A DNA stretch of 64,000 nucleotides from Polaribacter marinaquae (GTDB lineage: Bacteria; Bacteroidota; Bacteroidia; Flavobacteriales; Flavobacteriaceae). Made by a program: the position numbers and the translations under genes. The notes below the pieces were generated by a model, which was given only the letters and a program-made list of their open reading frames with translations, made no database searches and was not told the DNA's origin. The DNA lies in contig NZ_CP150496.1 in the NCBI RefSeq assembly GCF_038019025.1, positions 2,248,001 to 2,312,000 on the forward strand, read 5' to 3'. Positions 16,901 to 25,907 of this stretch are shown piece after piece (position 1 is the stretch's first letter; every line of letters begins with the position of its first letter).

Positions 16901-19225
16901 ATGAAAAAAATAGTAACTCTTTATATATTCATTATCTCTTCGATAATATTTTCTCAAACAGATTACAGTGATTCTTGGGAAGATTTCTATTCGTACAATA
17001 ATGTTAAAGATTTTACAAAGGTAGATAATGTAATTTATGCGTTGGCAGATAATGCTGTTTTTACCTACAATGTTTTAACTGGCGATATTGATAAACTATC
17101 TTCTGTACAAGGTTTATCTGGTGAGAATACAACATCAATTTATTATAATAAAACGTATCAAAGATTAATTATTGGTTACGAAAATGGTTTGGTAGAAGTT
17201 GTAGATAATGATGGTTCTATTACAATTTCATCAGACATTGTTAATTTTAGTCAATCTGGAGAAAAAAGTATCAATCATATATCAGAACACGGTAATAAAC
17301 TCTTTTTAGCAACACCTTTTGCCATTGTAGTGTATGATATAGAAAAATTAGAATTTGGCGATACTTATTTTATAGGAAACAATTCTACATCAGTAAAAAT
17401 TAATGAAACATTAGTAAATAATGATGTTATTTACGCAGCTACAGATTCTGGTATTTTTAAAGCTGATGTTAACAGTACTTTATTAATAGATTATAATAAT
17501 TGGGAGCAGCAATTTGATGGCAGAAGTTTTAAATCGATCTCATTTTTAAATAACTTGTATGTATCAGAAAACAGAAATTTATATGTATATGATGGTAATG
17601 CTTTAAATCAAATACAAAGTTTTTCAGAAAATATTTTAGCAACAAAAGCATCAGAAACACATTTAAATATTGCTTTAAGTAAAAGTGTTGTCGTATTAAA
17701 TACAACTATGGGAATTCAAGCAACTTTTAGTGCAAATTCTAGTTTAGATTATAGTGTAAACACTAGTTTTTTTGAAAATAATTTGGTTTATATCGCAACC
17801 AAAGAGTTTGGTGTTTTGGTATCAAATATTTCTAACCCTAATAATTATTTAGAAATTCATCCAGAAGGTCCGTTAGCAAACAATGCTTTTTCAATAGCTT
17901 CTGCAAATAATAATTTATGGATTGTTTACGGAGGTTATAATTCTGTGTATGGGCCAACTTTTAACAAAGCAGGATTTAGTCATTTTAACGGAGAAAATTG
18001 GTTAAATACCAACTACAATCCTAGTTTTCCGGTAACAGATTTAAGTTATGTTACAATAGATCCTAACCAAGAAAATAAAGTTTTTATAAGTTCTTTAGGC
18101 GATACAAGTAACACAAATAGTGTTGCTACTGGTGGTTTAATGGTTGTAGAAAATGATGAAATTACTACATTTTACAATCAATTAAATAGTCCGTTACAAG
18201 ATATAGAAGCATTAGATCCTAACAGAGTAACTATTAGAGTTGTTGGTTCTGCAATAGATAGCCAAGGTAATTTATGGGTAACAAATATTGGTGTGCCAAA
18301 CGAACTTAAAAAATTATCTACTAATGGGCAATGGTCTAGTTTTGATATGAGTTCTGTAAAAACCAATGCTGCATTTGGTTTAAGCGAAATGGCAATAGAT
18401 AGAAACAACAGTATTTGGTATGGTTCTAGAAATAACGGCGTTTTTGTGTTTAATGAAAACGGAAACCGAAAAAAATCTTTAATAGCAACACCTAATTTGG
18501 GTAATTTACCAGACGCTTCTGTAGTTACTGTTGCTGTAGATAAAAGCAATAGAGTTTGGTTGGGTACAAAATCTGGTTTGGTAGTTTATTCTAATGCTTC
18601 TGGAGTTTTCGAAGAGACAGTTACCAATGCAAATCCTGTAATTATTTTAGATGACGGAATTCCGAAAAAATTAGGAGGAGATCAAGCAATTAATAGTATT
18701 TCTGTTGATGGCGCAGATAATAAATGGATTGGAACTGATAACGGAGGTGTGATTTACACAAACCCAAGCGGGCAAACAACATTGGCTAATTTTAGTAAGC
18801 AAAATTCACCTTTACCATCTAACCGAATATTAAAAATTAGCGTAGATACTTCTACGGGTAAAGTATATTTTGCAACAGATAAAGGTATTGTAGCTTACAA
18901 TAGTAAAGTTGCGCCTTTTGGTGATGTTTTAGGTGAAGTTTATGCGTATCCAAATCCTGTCTTAAAAAATCATGAAACTGTAACAATAGATGGCAGAAAT
19001 GGAACACATTTACCAAAGGGTACAAATGTTAAAATTGTAGATGTAGCAGGTAATTTGGTTTATGAAACTAATATTGTAGAAGGGCAAGAGCTTCAAGGTG
19101 GTAAGGTAGTATGGAACAAAGAAAATTTATCTGGTAGAAAAGTTGCTTCTGGTATTTACATTGTGCTACTTTCTAATGATGATGCATCAGAAACCTCAAT
19201 AACCAAAATAGCAATTGTAAACTAA
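16901..19225 (+). CDS. porZ: Type IX secretion component PorZ (beta-propeller, C-terminal sorting domain)
   Basis: A 774-residue secreted protein. A signal peptide ends at about S19-Q20. Most of the chain is repeating beta-propeller blades with the two-component-regulator-propeller pattern (for example NNLWIVYGG, NLWVTNIG, NSIWYGSRNNG, NRVWLGTKSG and NKWIGTDNGG). The last ~85 residues start with YPNPV and form a type A C-terminal sorting domain. The layout and length match PorZ, a surface component of the attachment complex that finishes type IX export and attaches cargo to A-LPS. The neighbour recO, 2 nt downstream, fits the order I recall for flavobacterial porZ. The upstream in-frame start at 16880 was rejected because MKKIV begins a clean signal peptide. 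Confidence 0.82.
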   Translation: MKKIVTLYIFIISSIIFSQTDYSDSWEDFYSYNNVKDFTKVDNVIYALADNAVFTYNVLTGDIDKLSSVQGLSGENTTSIYYNKTYQRLIIGYENGLVEVVDNDGSITISSDIVNFSQSGEKSINHISEHGNKLFLATPFAIVVYDIEKLEFGDTYFIGNNSTSVKINETLVNNDVIYAATDSGIFKADVNSTLLIDYNNWEQQFDGRSFKSISFLNNLYVSENRNLYVYDGNALNQIQSFSENILATKASETHLNIALSKSVVVLNTTMGIQATFSANSSLDYSVNTSFFENNLVYIATKEFGVLVSNISNPNNYLEIHPEGPLANNAFSIASANNNLWIVYGGYNSVYGPTFNKAGFSHFNGENWLNTNYNPSFPVTDLSYVTIDPNQENKVFISSLGDTSNTNSVATGGLMVVENDEITTFYNQLNSPLQDIEALDPNRVTIRVVGSAIDSQGNLWVTNIGVPNELKKLSTNGQWSSFDMSSVKTNAAFGLSEMAIDRNNSIWYGSRNNGVFVFNENGNRKKSLIATPNLGNLPDASVVTVAVDKSNRVWLGTKSGLVVYSNASGVFEETVTNANPVIILDDGIPKKLGGDQAINSISVDGADNKWIGTDNGGVIYTNPSGQTTLANFSKQNSPLPSNRILKISVDTSTGKVYFATDKGIVAYNSKVAPFGDVLGEVYAYPNPVLKNHETVTIDGRNGTHLPKGTNVKIVDVAGNLVYETNIVEGQELQGGKVVWNKENLSGRKVASGIYIVLLSNDDASETSITKIAIVN

Positions 19226-19227
19226 TA

Positions 19228-19950
19228 ATGGCTGCAATTAAAACAAAAGCTATTGTTTTAAGTAGTTTAAAATATAGCGATACTAGTTTAATAGTTAAAT
19301 GTTTTACATATGAAGATGGTGTAAAATCTTACATTATAAAAGGGATTTTAAAAGCAAAAAAAGGCGGAATTAAAGTTGCTTATTTTCAACCTTTAACACA
19401 ATTAACAATTGTAGCAAATCATAATAATAAAAGTACTTTAAATACACTTAAAGAAGTGCAGGTTTTAAATCCGTATACTTCTATTTACAGAGATATAGTT
19501 AAGCAATCTGTTGTATTGTTTATTTCTGAAGTGTTGTCTAACAGTATTCAAGAAGAAGAAAGTAATACATCTTTTTACAATTATTTAGAGGCAGGATTAA
19601 ATTGGTTAGATTCTCATGATAAAATTGCCAATTTTCATTTACTTTTTCTTTTAAACGCTTCTCGTTTTTTAGGCTTTTATCCTGATACTACAAATGATTC
19701 TTTATTTGGCTTCGATTTATTAAACGGAAGTTTCTCAGAATCAACGCTTGACGCTAATGTTATTTCTGGTAACGAATTTTATCAATTTAAAAAGCTGTTA
19801 GGCATAAATTTTGATAGTATAGAAAACGTGTCTTTCAGTAAAAATGAAAGACAAATGGTGTTAAAAACCATAATAAGATATTTTGAATTACATTTGGATG
19901 GCTTTAGAAAACCTAAATCATTACAAATTTTAGAAGCAGTTTTTAATTAA
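19228..19950 (+). CDS. recO: DNA repair protein RecO
   Basis: A 240-residue RecO, which helps RecR load RecA on SSB-coated single-stranded DNA in gap repair. The N-terminal OB-fold region begins KTKAIVLSSLKYSDTSLIVK, a strong family signature, followed by the helical C-terminal domain. The zinc-finger cysteines of some RecO proteins are absent, as in many Bacteroidota versions. It is 2 nt after porZ and overlaps the downstream receptor start by 1 nt (TAATG). Confidence 0.92.
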   Translation: MAAIKTKAIVLSSLKYSDTSLIVKCFTYEDGVKSYIIKGILKAKKGGIKVAYFQPLTQLTIVANHNNKSTLNTLKEVQVLNPYTSIYRDIVKQSVVLFISEVLSNSIQEEESNTSFYNYLEAGLNWLDSHDKIANFHLLFLLNASRFLGFYPDTTNDSLFGFDLLNGSFSESTLDANVISGNEFYQFKKLLGINFDSIENVSFSKNERQMVLKTIIRYFELHLDGFRKPKSLQILEAVFN

Positions 19951-22424
19951 TGAAGAAATTTTTACTTACAATCGTTTTTTTTGTCGCAGGCATAACTTAT
20001 GCACAAGAAGTTAAAGTTTTAGACAAGCAAACAGGTAAAATTGTTAAAAATGTTAGTGTTTTTAATGATAACCAAACAATTAATCTAACTACCAATAAGT
20101 TTGGTTTGGTAGATGTTTCTGATTTTAAAGAGAACGAATATGTTGTTTTCTCTCACTTAGCATATGCTGTTTTAAGAGTCAAAAAATCTGTGCTAAAGAG
20201 CAAGAATTATGTTATTTCTTTAGCAAAAGAATCAGAGCAGTTAGATGAAGTTGTACTTTCATTATTTAAAAAAGAAGAAAAAGCATACAGGATAGCAGAA
20301 CAGGTTGCAGTTTTAAATACTAAAGATATTCAAAATGTATCACCACAAACGTCTGCAGATTTATTGGCAACAATACCTGGTATAAAAGTTCAAAAATCTC
20401 AATTTGGTGGTGGAAGTCCGGTGATTAGAGGTATGGAATCTAATCGTGTTTTATTAGTTGTAGATGGTGTTAGAATGAATAATGCAATTTATAGAAAAGG
20501 ACATTTACAAAGTTCTATTACGGTTACACCAAATATTTTAGATAAAACAGAAGTAGTATTCGGACCATCCTCTGTTCTTTACGGCTCAGATGCTTTAGGA
20601 GGTGTAATTCATTATTACACAAAAACACCAAAGTTATCAGAAGAAAAAGAAGTTAAAAGTCAGTTTTTTTCTAGGTTTTCTACTGTTAATCATGAAATTA
20701 CTACAAATGTTACTGCAGAAATTAGAAACAAAAATTGGGCTTCTTTAACAAGTGTTTCTTATAGTGATTTTGGCGATTTAAAAGCTGGTGAAAATAGAAG
20801 GCATGGTTTTGATGATTGGGGAAAAGTATTCTTTTACTCTGAAAATATTAACGGAAATTATAAAGAGAATCCTACACCAAATTTAGATCCAAATTTGCAA
20901 AGAAATACAGGCTACAATCAAACAGATGTTTTGCAGAAGTTTTTTGTGCCTTTAAATAAAAACGCAGATTTAAAAATTAATTTACAATACTCTACTACAT
21001 CAAATATACCAAGGTTTGACAGGTTAACAGAATTAAGTGGCGGAACGTTAAAATTTGCAGAATGGTATTATGGTCCGCAAGAAAGATTGTTAATTTCGTC
21101 TCAATTATTATTTGATGCCAACAAAAATTGGTTAGAAAAAGGAGTTATTACTGCAGCGTATCAGAACCTGCAAGAAAGTAGAATCCAAAGAAAATTTGGT
21201 AGTTTAGAGCGTTCTTATAGAGAAGAATCTGTAGATGTTTTTAGTTTGAATGGAGATTTTTCTGTGTCTTTAACAGAAGATAAAAAAAGAACACTTTCTT
21301 ATGGTTTTGAATTGGCTTATAACGACGTCGGTTCAAATTCTTACGGAAGAGAATTAAATATAGAAAACAATCAAATTAATGGTTTTTCTAACAATTTTAA
21401 AGTACAATCTCGTTATCCTGATGGTGGAAGCAGTTATTTGAGTTCTGCTGTTTATGTTGATTATAGACAAGATCTTAGTGCTAAATCTACTTTAAACTCT
21501 GGCTTAAGATTTACAAACACCCATTTAGAAGCAAAATGGATAGATCAAACATTTATTCAGCTACCAGAAACAGATATTGAAGCAAATCATTCTGCAGTTA
21601 CGGCAACTTTAGGTTACGTTTTTAAACCTAATAAAAATTGGCAAATAAATAGCGTTTTATCATCTGGTTTTAGATCACCTAACATAGATGATGTTGGTAG
21701 AGTTAGAGAAAAATCTGGCAATGTTACAGTGCCAAATATCAATGTTACACCAGAATATGCGTATAGTGCAGAACTAGGTATTCAAAAATACTTTAATAAC
21801 AAAAGATTTCGATTTGGTGCAAATATCTATTACACATTATTAGATAATTATATTCAAAGAGATTTTGTTTACAACGCAGACGGTAGTGTACAACAAGTAG
21901 AGTTTGATGGCGAATTTGGGAACGCTGTTTCTAATCAAAATAAAGAAACTGCTTATATTACTGGGTTTACAGCAAACTATTTAGGTAAAATTTCTGATGT
22001 TTGGAATACAACAGGTTTTATTACTTATACTAAAGGACGTACCTACGACACAGAAGAACCAATGTCTTCTATTCCGCCGTTATTTGGTCAATTTGGTGTA
22101 AACTATAAAGTAAATAAAATAGAATTAGGTGCAGCTGTTAGATTCAATGCCAAAAAAGATATAGAAGATTTTAATATTACAGAAGGTATCGATAATCACG
22201 ATTTAACACCAATTGTTAACGAAAACGGTGCTACAGCATCAGATATTTACTTTGGCACACCAAGTTGGGCTACTTTAGGCTTAAATGGTAGATATGATGT
22301 TAATAATAATGTGTCTGTGCAAGCAAGATTAGATAATTTACTAGACGAACATTATATAGAATTTGCTTCTGGTGTTGCTTCTCCTGGTAGAAACTTATCA
22401 ATTTCTTTAATGGCTACTTTTTAA
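19950..22424 (+). CDS. TonB-dependent outer-membrane receptor
   Basis: An 824-residue active-transport receptor. A signal peptide (about 1-18) is followed by a carboxypeptidase-regulatory-like domain (about 20-95). The plug domain has SADLLATIPGIKVQ, SPVIRGMESNRVLLVVDGVR and SSVLYGSDALGGVI. A 22-strand-type beta-barrel ends in an aromatic residue (MATF). The overall shape is that of ligand-gated siderophore, haem or vitamin B12 receptors, but the ligand cannot be assigned. Its start overlaps the recO stop; its last 11 nt overlap the 3' end of the convergent SdpI-like gene. Confidence 0.9.
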   Translation: MKKFLLTIVFFVAGITYAQEVKVLDKQTGKIVKNVSVFNDNQTINLTTNKFGLVDVSDFKENEYVVFSHLAYAVLRVKKSVLKSKNYVISLAKESEQLDEVVLSLFKKEEKAYRIAEQVAVLNTKDIQNVSPQTSADLLATIPGIKVQKSQFGGGSPVIRGMESNRVLLVVDGVRMNNAIYRKGHLQSSITVTPNILDKTEVVFGPSSVLYGSDALGGVIHYYTKTPKLSEEKEVKSQFFSRFSTVNHEITTNVTAEIRNKNWASLTSVSYSDFGDLKAGENRRHGFDDWGKVFFYSENINGNYKENPTPNLDPNLQRNTGYNQTDVLQKFFVPLNKNADLKINLQYSTTSNIPRFDRLTELSGGTLKFAEWYYGPQERLLISSQLLFDANKNWLEKGVITAAYQNLQESRIQRKFGSLERSYREESVDVFSLNGDFSVSLTEDKKRTLSYGFELAYNDVGSNSYGRELNIENNQINGFSNNFKVQSRYPDGGSSYLSSAVYVDYRQDLSAKSTLNSGLRFTNTHLEAKWIDQTFIQLPETDIEANHSAVTATLGYVFKPNKNWQINSVLSSGFRSPNIDDVGRVREKSGNVTVPNINVTPEYAYSAELGIQKYFNNKRFRFGANIYYTLLDNYIQRDFVYNADGSVQQVEFDGEFGNAVSNQNKETAYITGFTANYLGKISDVWNTTGFITYTKGRTYDTEEPMSSIPPLFGQFGVNYKVNKIELGAAVRFNAKKDIEDFNITEGIDNHDLTPIVNENGATASDIYFGTPSWATLGLNGRYDVNNNVSVQARLDNLLDEHYIEFASGVASPGRNLSISLMATF

Positions 22425-22773
22425 GCTTTTTCTTTTTTCCTTCATCCGTAAAGTTTTCGTTTAAAGCTTTTTCTGTTTTTACGATACTTACAATTACAGA
22501 TAAAAAAACAAAAGCCATTGGTTGCCAAGTTAAATTAGCGTTTAATAAAGTGGTAAAAGCTAAACAAGCAATAAAAGACAAACCTGCGTAAATTAACAGA
22601 CTTCTATTAAAAGTGCTGTTTGCAAAATCCCAAATTTGCTGATTTTGCATCGCTTTAGGTGTTTTATAGCCGTAAATACTATTAATTTTTTTGGGTGGAA
22701 ATTTCCAAAAAATTATACTCAATAAAAACAGTAAACCGTTGGTTGTTAATATGTATAATAAAGCATCGTTCAT
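22414..22773 (-). CDS. SdpI-like small membrane protein
   Basis: A 119-residue protein with three predicted helices. It contains the family motif of the SdpI/YhfL C-terminal domain: GYKTPKAMQNQQIWDFAN, the counterpart of the GYRT..AM..E..W.FAN signature. In Bacillus SdpI is an immunity and signalling protein against the SdpC toxin; outside that setting the domain's role is unknown and no toxin gene is visible here. It is the last gene of a four-gene minus-strand set, 2 nt after the thioesterase, and overlaps the convergent receptor gene by 11 nt. Confidence 0.78.
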   Translation of the reverse strand: MNDALLYILTTNGLLFLLSIIFWKFPPKKINSIYGYKTPKAMQNQQIWDFANSTFNRSLLIYAGLSFIACLAFTTLLNANLTWQPMAFVFLSVIVSIVKTEKALNENFTDEGKKKKLKK

Positions 22774-22775
22774 AA

Positions 22776-23642
22776 TTATTTCTTTTTAGGTCTTAACAAT
22801 CCTTCTTGTGCAAAAGATGCTATTAATTTACCGTCTCTTGTAAAAATATTTCCTCTAGATAAACCTCTAGCGCCAAAAGCATTTGGTGATTCTGCTGTAA
22901 AAAGCATCCAATCGTTAAAGTCAAAATCTCTAAAAAACCACATAGAATGATCTAAACTTGCAGTTTGCGTGTTCCCAAAATTATACTTGCTTGCATTTGG
23001 ATTAAAAGCTGCATTAAGTATGTTATAATCAGAAATATATGTAAGGATTTCTAGTTTTGTTCTAAAATCTAGGTTTTCAGGTTTACCTTTTAAGCGAAAC
23101 CAAACTTGCTCTGTAGGTGGCAAGTTTTTTGGATCTAAAGGATTTGGAACTCTAATAGGTTTAAACTCTATTGGTCTTTTAACGTTTAAAAATTCTTTAG
23201 TAGATTTTGGTAAGAAATCTCCAAATTTAACCAACATATCATCCCAACTTAAAAGTTCTTCGGGTTGTTTTATGTCTTTATCAAAATTAGCTTGATGCTC
23301 AAAACCTTCTTCTTGCTGATGAAAAGAAGCTGCAAGTATAAATATGGTTTTATCATGTTGTATTGCAGTTACTCTTCTTGTAGAAAAGCTTCCGCCATTT
23401 CTAACTTCTTCAACCTTATAATTAATAGGAACCTTTAAATCTCCTGCTTCTAAAAAATAACCATGTAAAGAATGTAAAAATCTATTTTCTGGAATTGTTC
23501 TATGTGCAGCATTAACGGCTTGTGCCAAAACTTGTCCGCCAAAAACTTGCGGGCTACCAATAGTATAACTATTACCGCTAAATATATTTTCTCCTACTTT
23601 TTCTAGATTTAAAAGTTTTATTAATTCTTGTATAGTTTGCAT
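22776..23642 (-). CDS. tesB: Acyl-CoA thioesterase II (TesB-like)
   Basis: A 288-residue double hot-dog thioesterase that hydrolyses acyl-CoA to free fatty acid and CoA. The N-terminal half has NIFSGNSYTIGSPQVFGGQV and the segment FSTRRVTAIQHDKTIF. The C-terminal half holds the expected catalytic set: the Asp of SLDHSMWFF, a Ser/Thr in the GLSRGNIFTRDG segment and the Gln of FAQEGL. Length equals the family norm. It directly abuts the GNAT-like gene upstream and the SdpI-like gene downstream. Confidence 0.92.
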   Translation of the reverse strand: MQTIQELIKLLNLEKVGENIFSGNSYTIGSPQVFGGQVLAQAVNAAHRTIPENRFLHSLHGYFLEAGDLKVPINYKVEEVRNGGSFSTRRVTAIQHDKTIFILAASFHQQEEGFEHQANFDKDIKQPEELLSWDDMLVKFGDFLPKSTKEFLNVKRPIEFKPIRVPNPLDPKNLPPTEQVWFRLKGKPENLDFRTKLEILTYISDYNILNAAFNPNASKYNFGNTQTASLDHSMWFFRDFDFNDWMLFTAESPNAFGARGLSRGNIFTRDGKLIASFAQEGLLRPKKK

Positions 23643-24815
23643 TTAACTTTGTTTTTTAAAAGGAAATTTTTGTTGAAACGGTGTTGGTTGAACTCTTTGC
23701 AAAAATAACTTTAAAATTTTGTTTTTTATAGTTTTCTTATGACGAAGATACATTGTTAAATTTTGTGGGGTTGCGCCTACAGAACTTTTAATCTCGCTTG
23801 CTGTTCGTCCGTAATTAATAGTGTTTAAATTGTTTTTTATGGCAATTTCTATATAATTATAAAGCATTCTTTGGTAAATAGCATACGCTCTATTTAATCG
23901 ATAATCGATACCAACAAAATGTGCATCTAAAGCATTTTTATTAATAACACCAGATATAAAACCAACCACTTCACCGTTTAAACAATAGGTTTTTAAAATA
24001 TAATTTTCACCTAGTTTTTCTTTTAAACTTATGTAAGTTTCTAAATTGAAATCTACCAAATTAAAACTAGCATTGGTAGCTACTTTGGTATACAAGGATT
24101 TTATTTTAGGTAAAATATTTTCTATGGATGCAAGCGTAACATCTTCAATTACCAATTCTTTACTCAGTTTAAAAGCTTTTTTTGCTTTTACCCTAAACTT
24201 TGTTTTTAATGAAGCTAAATAATCATCAAAATTTAACCAATTTGTATCTAATTTTAAAACCATATTTGGTTCTACTGAAAAAGGATGATAATTGTATAAT
24301 TTTAACTTGTTTGTTATGTTTATAGAAGCATCGACAAAGTCTTTTATTAAAAAAGCATCAATTTGTTTTTTTAATTTTTTATCAGAATTTACAAAGTGAT
24401 AAATACTAGCAGCTAGTTCTTTAACTACAGCTTTTTTATCTTGATTATTTTTGATGAATACACCGTGTTCTCCGCTAACAAATGTATTACCACATATTAA
24501 TAGTTTTAAAGGTTTTGTTTCTGGAAAAAGATGCAGTTTTCTGCCAATATTCTTTAAAAAATCAAAATTATCTTTTATAGATTTTAAGTGAAAATCTACT
24601 ATTTTTAAACTAGCAAAAGCAATAGGATTTTTTAAATTATCAACTAAAATAATATAAGAAAATGTAATTTTTGGATGATTTATCTCTAAAGATTTTAAAA
24701 ATTTAGGATTAAAATATAAGTTGTCTAAACAACCTAACTCTTTTAAGGTTTCAGACGGAATTTCATCAATAGAAGAGAAATAAAGTGCCGTATTTGTATT
24801 TGTGCAACAAATCAA
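23643..24815 (-). CDS. GNAT / FemAB-like acyltransferase, function unknown
   Basis: A 390-residue protein whose C-terminal half (about 210-370) has the look of a GNAT or BioF2-like acyltransferase fold: KTKFRVKAKKAFKLSKEL, then YCLNGEVVGFISGVI, and NYGRTASEIKSSVGATPQN, a segment seen in peptidoglycan- or lipid-related FemAB-like proteins. The N-terminal half shows no clear motif. Neither donor nor acceptor can be named. It lies 1 nt after the metallophosphoesterase and immediately before tesB, so it is part of the same transcript. Confidence 0.65.
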   Translation of the reverse strand: MICCTNTNTALYFSSIDEIPSETLKELGCLDNLYFNPKFLKSLEINHPKITFSYIILVDNLKNPIAFASLKIVDFHLKSIKDNFDFLKNIGRKLHLFPETKPLKLLICGNTFVSGEHGVFIKNNQDKKAVVKELAASIYHFVNSDKKLKKQIDAFLIKDFVDASINITNKLKLYNYHPFSVEPNMVLKLDTNWLNFDDYLASLKTKFRVKAKKAFKLSKELVIEDVTLASIENILPKIKSLYTKVATNASFNLVDFNLETYISLKEKLGENYILKTYCLNGEVVGFISGVINKNALDAHFVGIDYRLNRAYAIYQRMLYNYIEIAIKNNLNTINYGRTASEIKSSVGATPQNLTMYLRHKKTIKNKILKLFLQRVQPTPFQQKFPFKKQS

Positions 24816-24816
24816 A

Positions 24817-25710
24817 TTAATTTATATAATGTGTTAAGTTTTCTGGCCCTTCTAAAATGGTTCTTTTTATTTGCATTGTGCCATTATTGTTGGTTATTAT
24901 GTGCCACTTTATAAGTGTAATTTCGTTGTTTTCTATTTCTATACCCGTTATAGATCTTGGATGTACGCAGCTACCATCATTAAAAAAAGGGATTTCACTT
25001 TTATCGGGAAAACGTGGCCTATGTGTGTGTCCGGTAATCATCATTTGATTATTATTTTCCATAATCCATTTTTCTAGTTTGTGCTCTACTTTTATACGTT
25101 CTTTAAAATTTTGAGCCGGACTTGTAGGGTCTGAAAAACCTAGTATTTGTAATGGTTTCCATAGTGTTTTTACTAAAAAACTGCTCAATCTCCAAAAAAC
25201 ATAATTAAACCAATCTGCTTGATGTCCGTGTAATAAAAAAATCCCTTTTCCGCTATTTTCATCTTCTAAAACGATTGCTTCAGAAAAAGAGGCACCAATT
25301 AGTAGCTCTTTTTGTGTATCTGTTACAGAGTCGTAATAATAATGTAAATTCCTACGAATTGTTGCCGGGTTTTTGTATTTCATGTCATGGTTTCCCCAAA
25401 TAAAATGCAACCTATTATCATCATTAAACTTTTTAAGCAACATGTAAATGTGTTTGTTTGCTCTAAAAATTCTTTCAAAACGTCTGTTTTCCCATAACTC
25501 ATCGCCATCACCTAATTCTATATAAGTAAAATTATTAGTGTAGTAATGTTCTAAAGCATGCTTAAACATATTTCTATTTCTAGCAAAATCGTCTGCAAAG
25601 CCATTGTTACCTCTATGAGAATCACTAAAAAACACAAATTTAGAATCTGTATTAAAACAAATTCTTTTAGCATTTTTAAAAGCACGAGAAATCCTTTTAT
25701 TAGAAGACAT
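24817..25710 (-). CDS. Calcineurin-like metallophosphoesterase
   Basis: A 297-residue enzyme with all metal-binding blocks of the calcineurin fold in order: FFSDSHRGN, LGDGDELWE (the second D can bridge metals), WGNHDMKY, LLHGHQADWF and ITGHTHRPRF. The arrangement is close to LpxH-type hydrolases, but it has no further signature of lipid A synthesis, so the substrate stays open. It has no signal peptide and is likely cytoplasmic. It is the first gene of the four-gene minus-strand set, with about 200 nt of shared upstream region facing the first efflux operon. Confidence 0.85.
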   Translation of the reverse strand: MSSNKRISRAFKNAKRICFNTDSKFVFFSDSHRGNNGFADDFARNRNMFKHALEHYYTNNFTYIELGDGDELWENRRFERIFRANKHIYMLLKKFNDDNRLHFIWGNHDMKYKNPATIRRNLHYYYDSVTDTQKELLIGASFSEAIVLEDENSGKGIFLLHGHQADWFNYVFWRLSSFLVKTLWKPLQILGFSDPTSPAQNFKERIKVEHKLEKWIMENNNQMMITGHTHRPRFPDKSEIPFFNDGSCVHPRSITGIEIENNEITLIKWHIITNNNGTMQIKRTILEGPENLTHYIN

Positions 25711-25844
25711 TTATATATTTTTAGATGATATAAAGATGCTAAAAAAAAGTGAGTTTCTAGAAGAACTAATTTTATTAGTAAATTATAACGTTTCTTTAAC
25801 ATAGTTGGTTTTAAACTTTACCAAATAGCTAGAGTCATAAAAAG

Positions 25845-25852
25845 TATCTTTG
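25845..25852 (+). promoter_or_regulatory. Possible -7 box of the first RND efflux operon
   Basis: TATCTTTG matches TAnnTTTG, with an expected leader of about 50 nt to the ATG at 25908. A convincing -33 TTG is missing at the usual distance. Confidence 0.38.
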
Positions 25853-25907
25853 TGCCAACCACAAGAAAACTTTTTACGAACTATTAAAAAGTGAAACGAA
25901 ACCAATT

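Noticed and set aside
16814..16957. 48-codon N-terminal extension of the CYTH protein
   Set aside because: The ExExK signature begins directly at the internal ATG (16813) in every CYTH protein I know; the extension covers the porZ promoter region and part of its coding start.
18178..18549. Antisense ORF of 123 codons within porZ
   Set aside because: A shadow of the propeller repeats; no start context or homology signal.
22414..22773. SdpI-like gene as part of a toxin-immunity pair
   Set aside because: No SdpC-like toxin or SdpR regulator is near, and the family is widespread in settings without a toxin.
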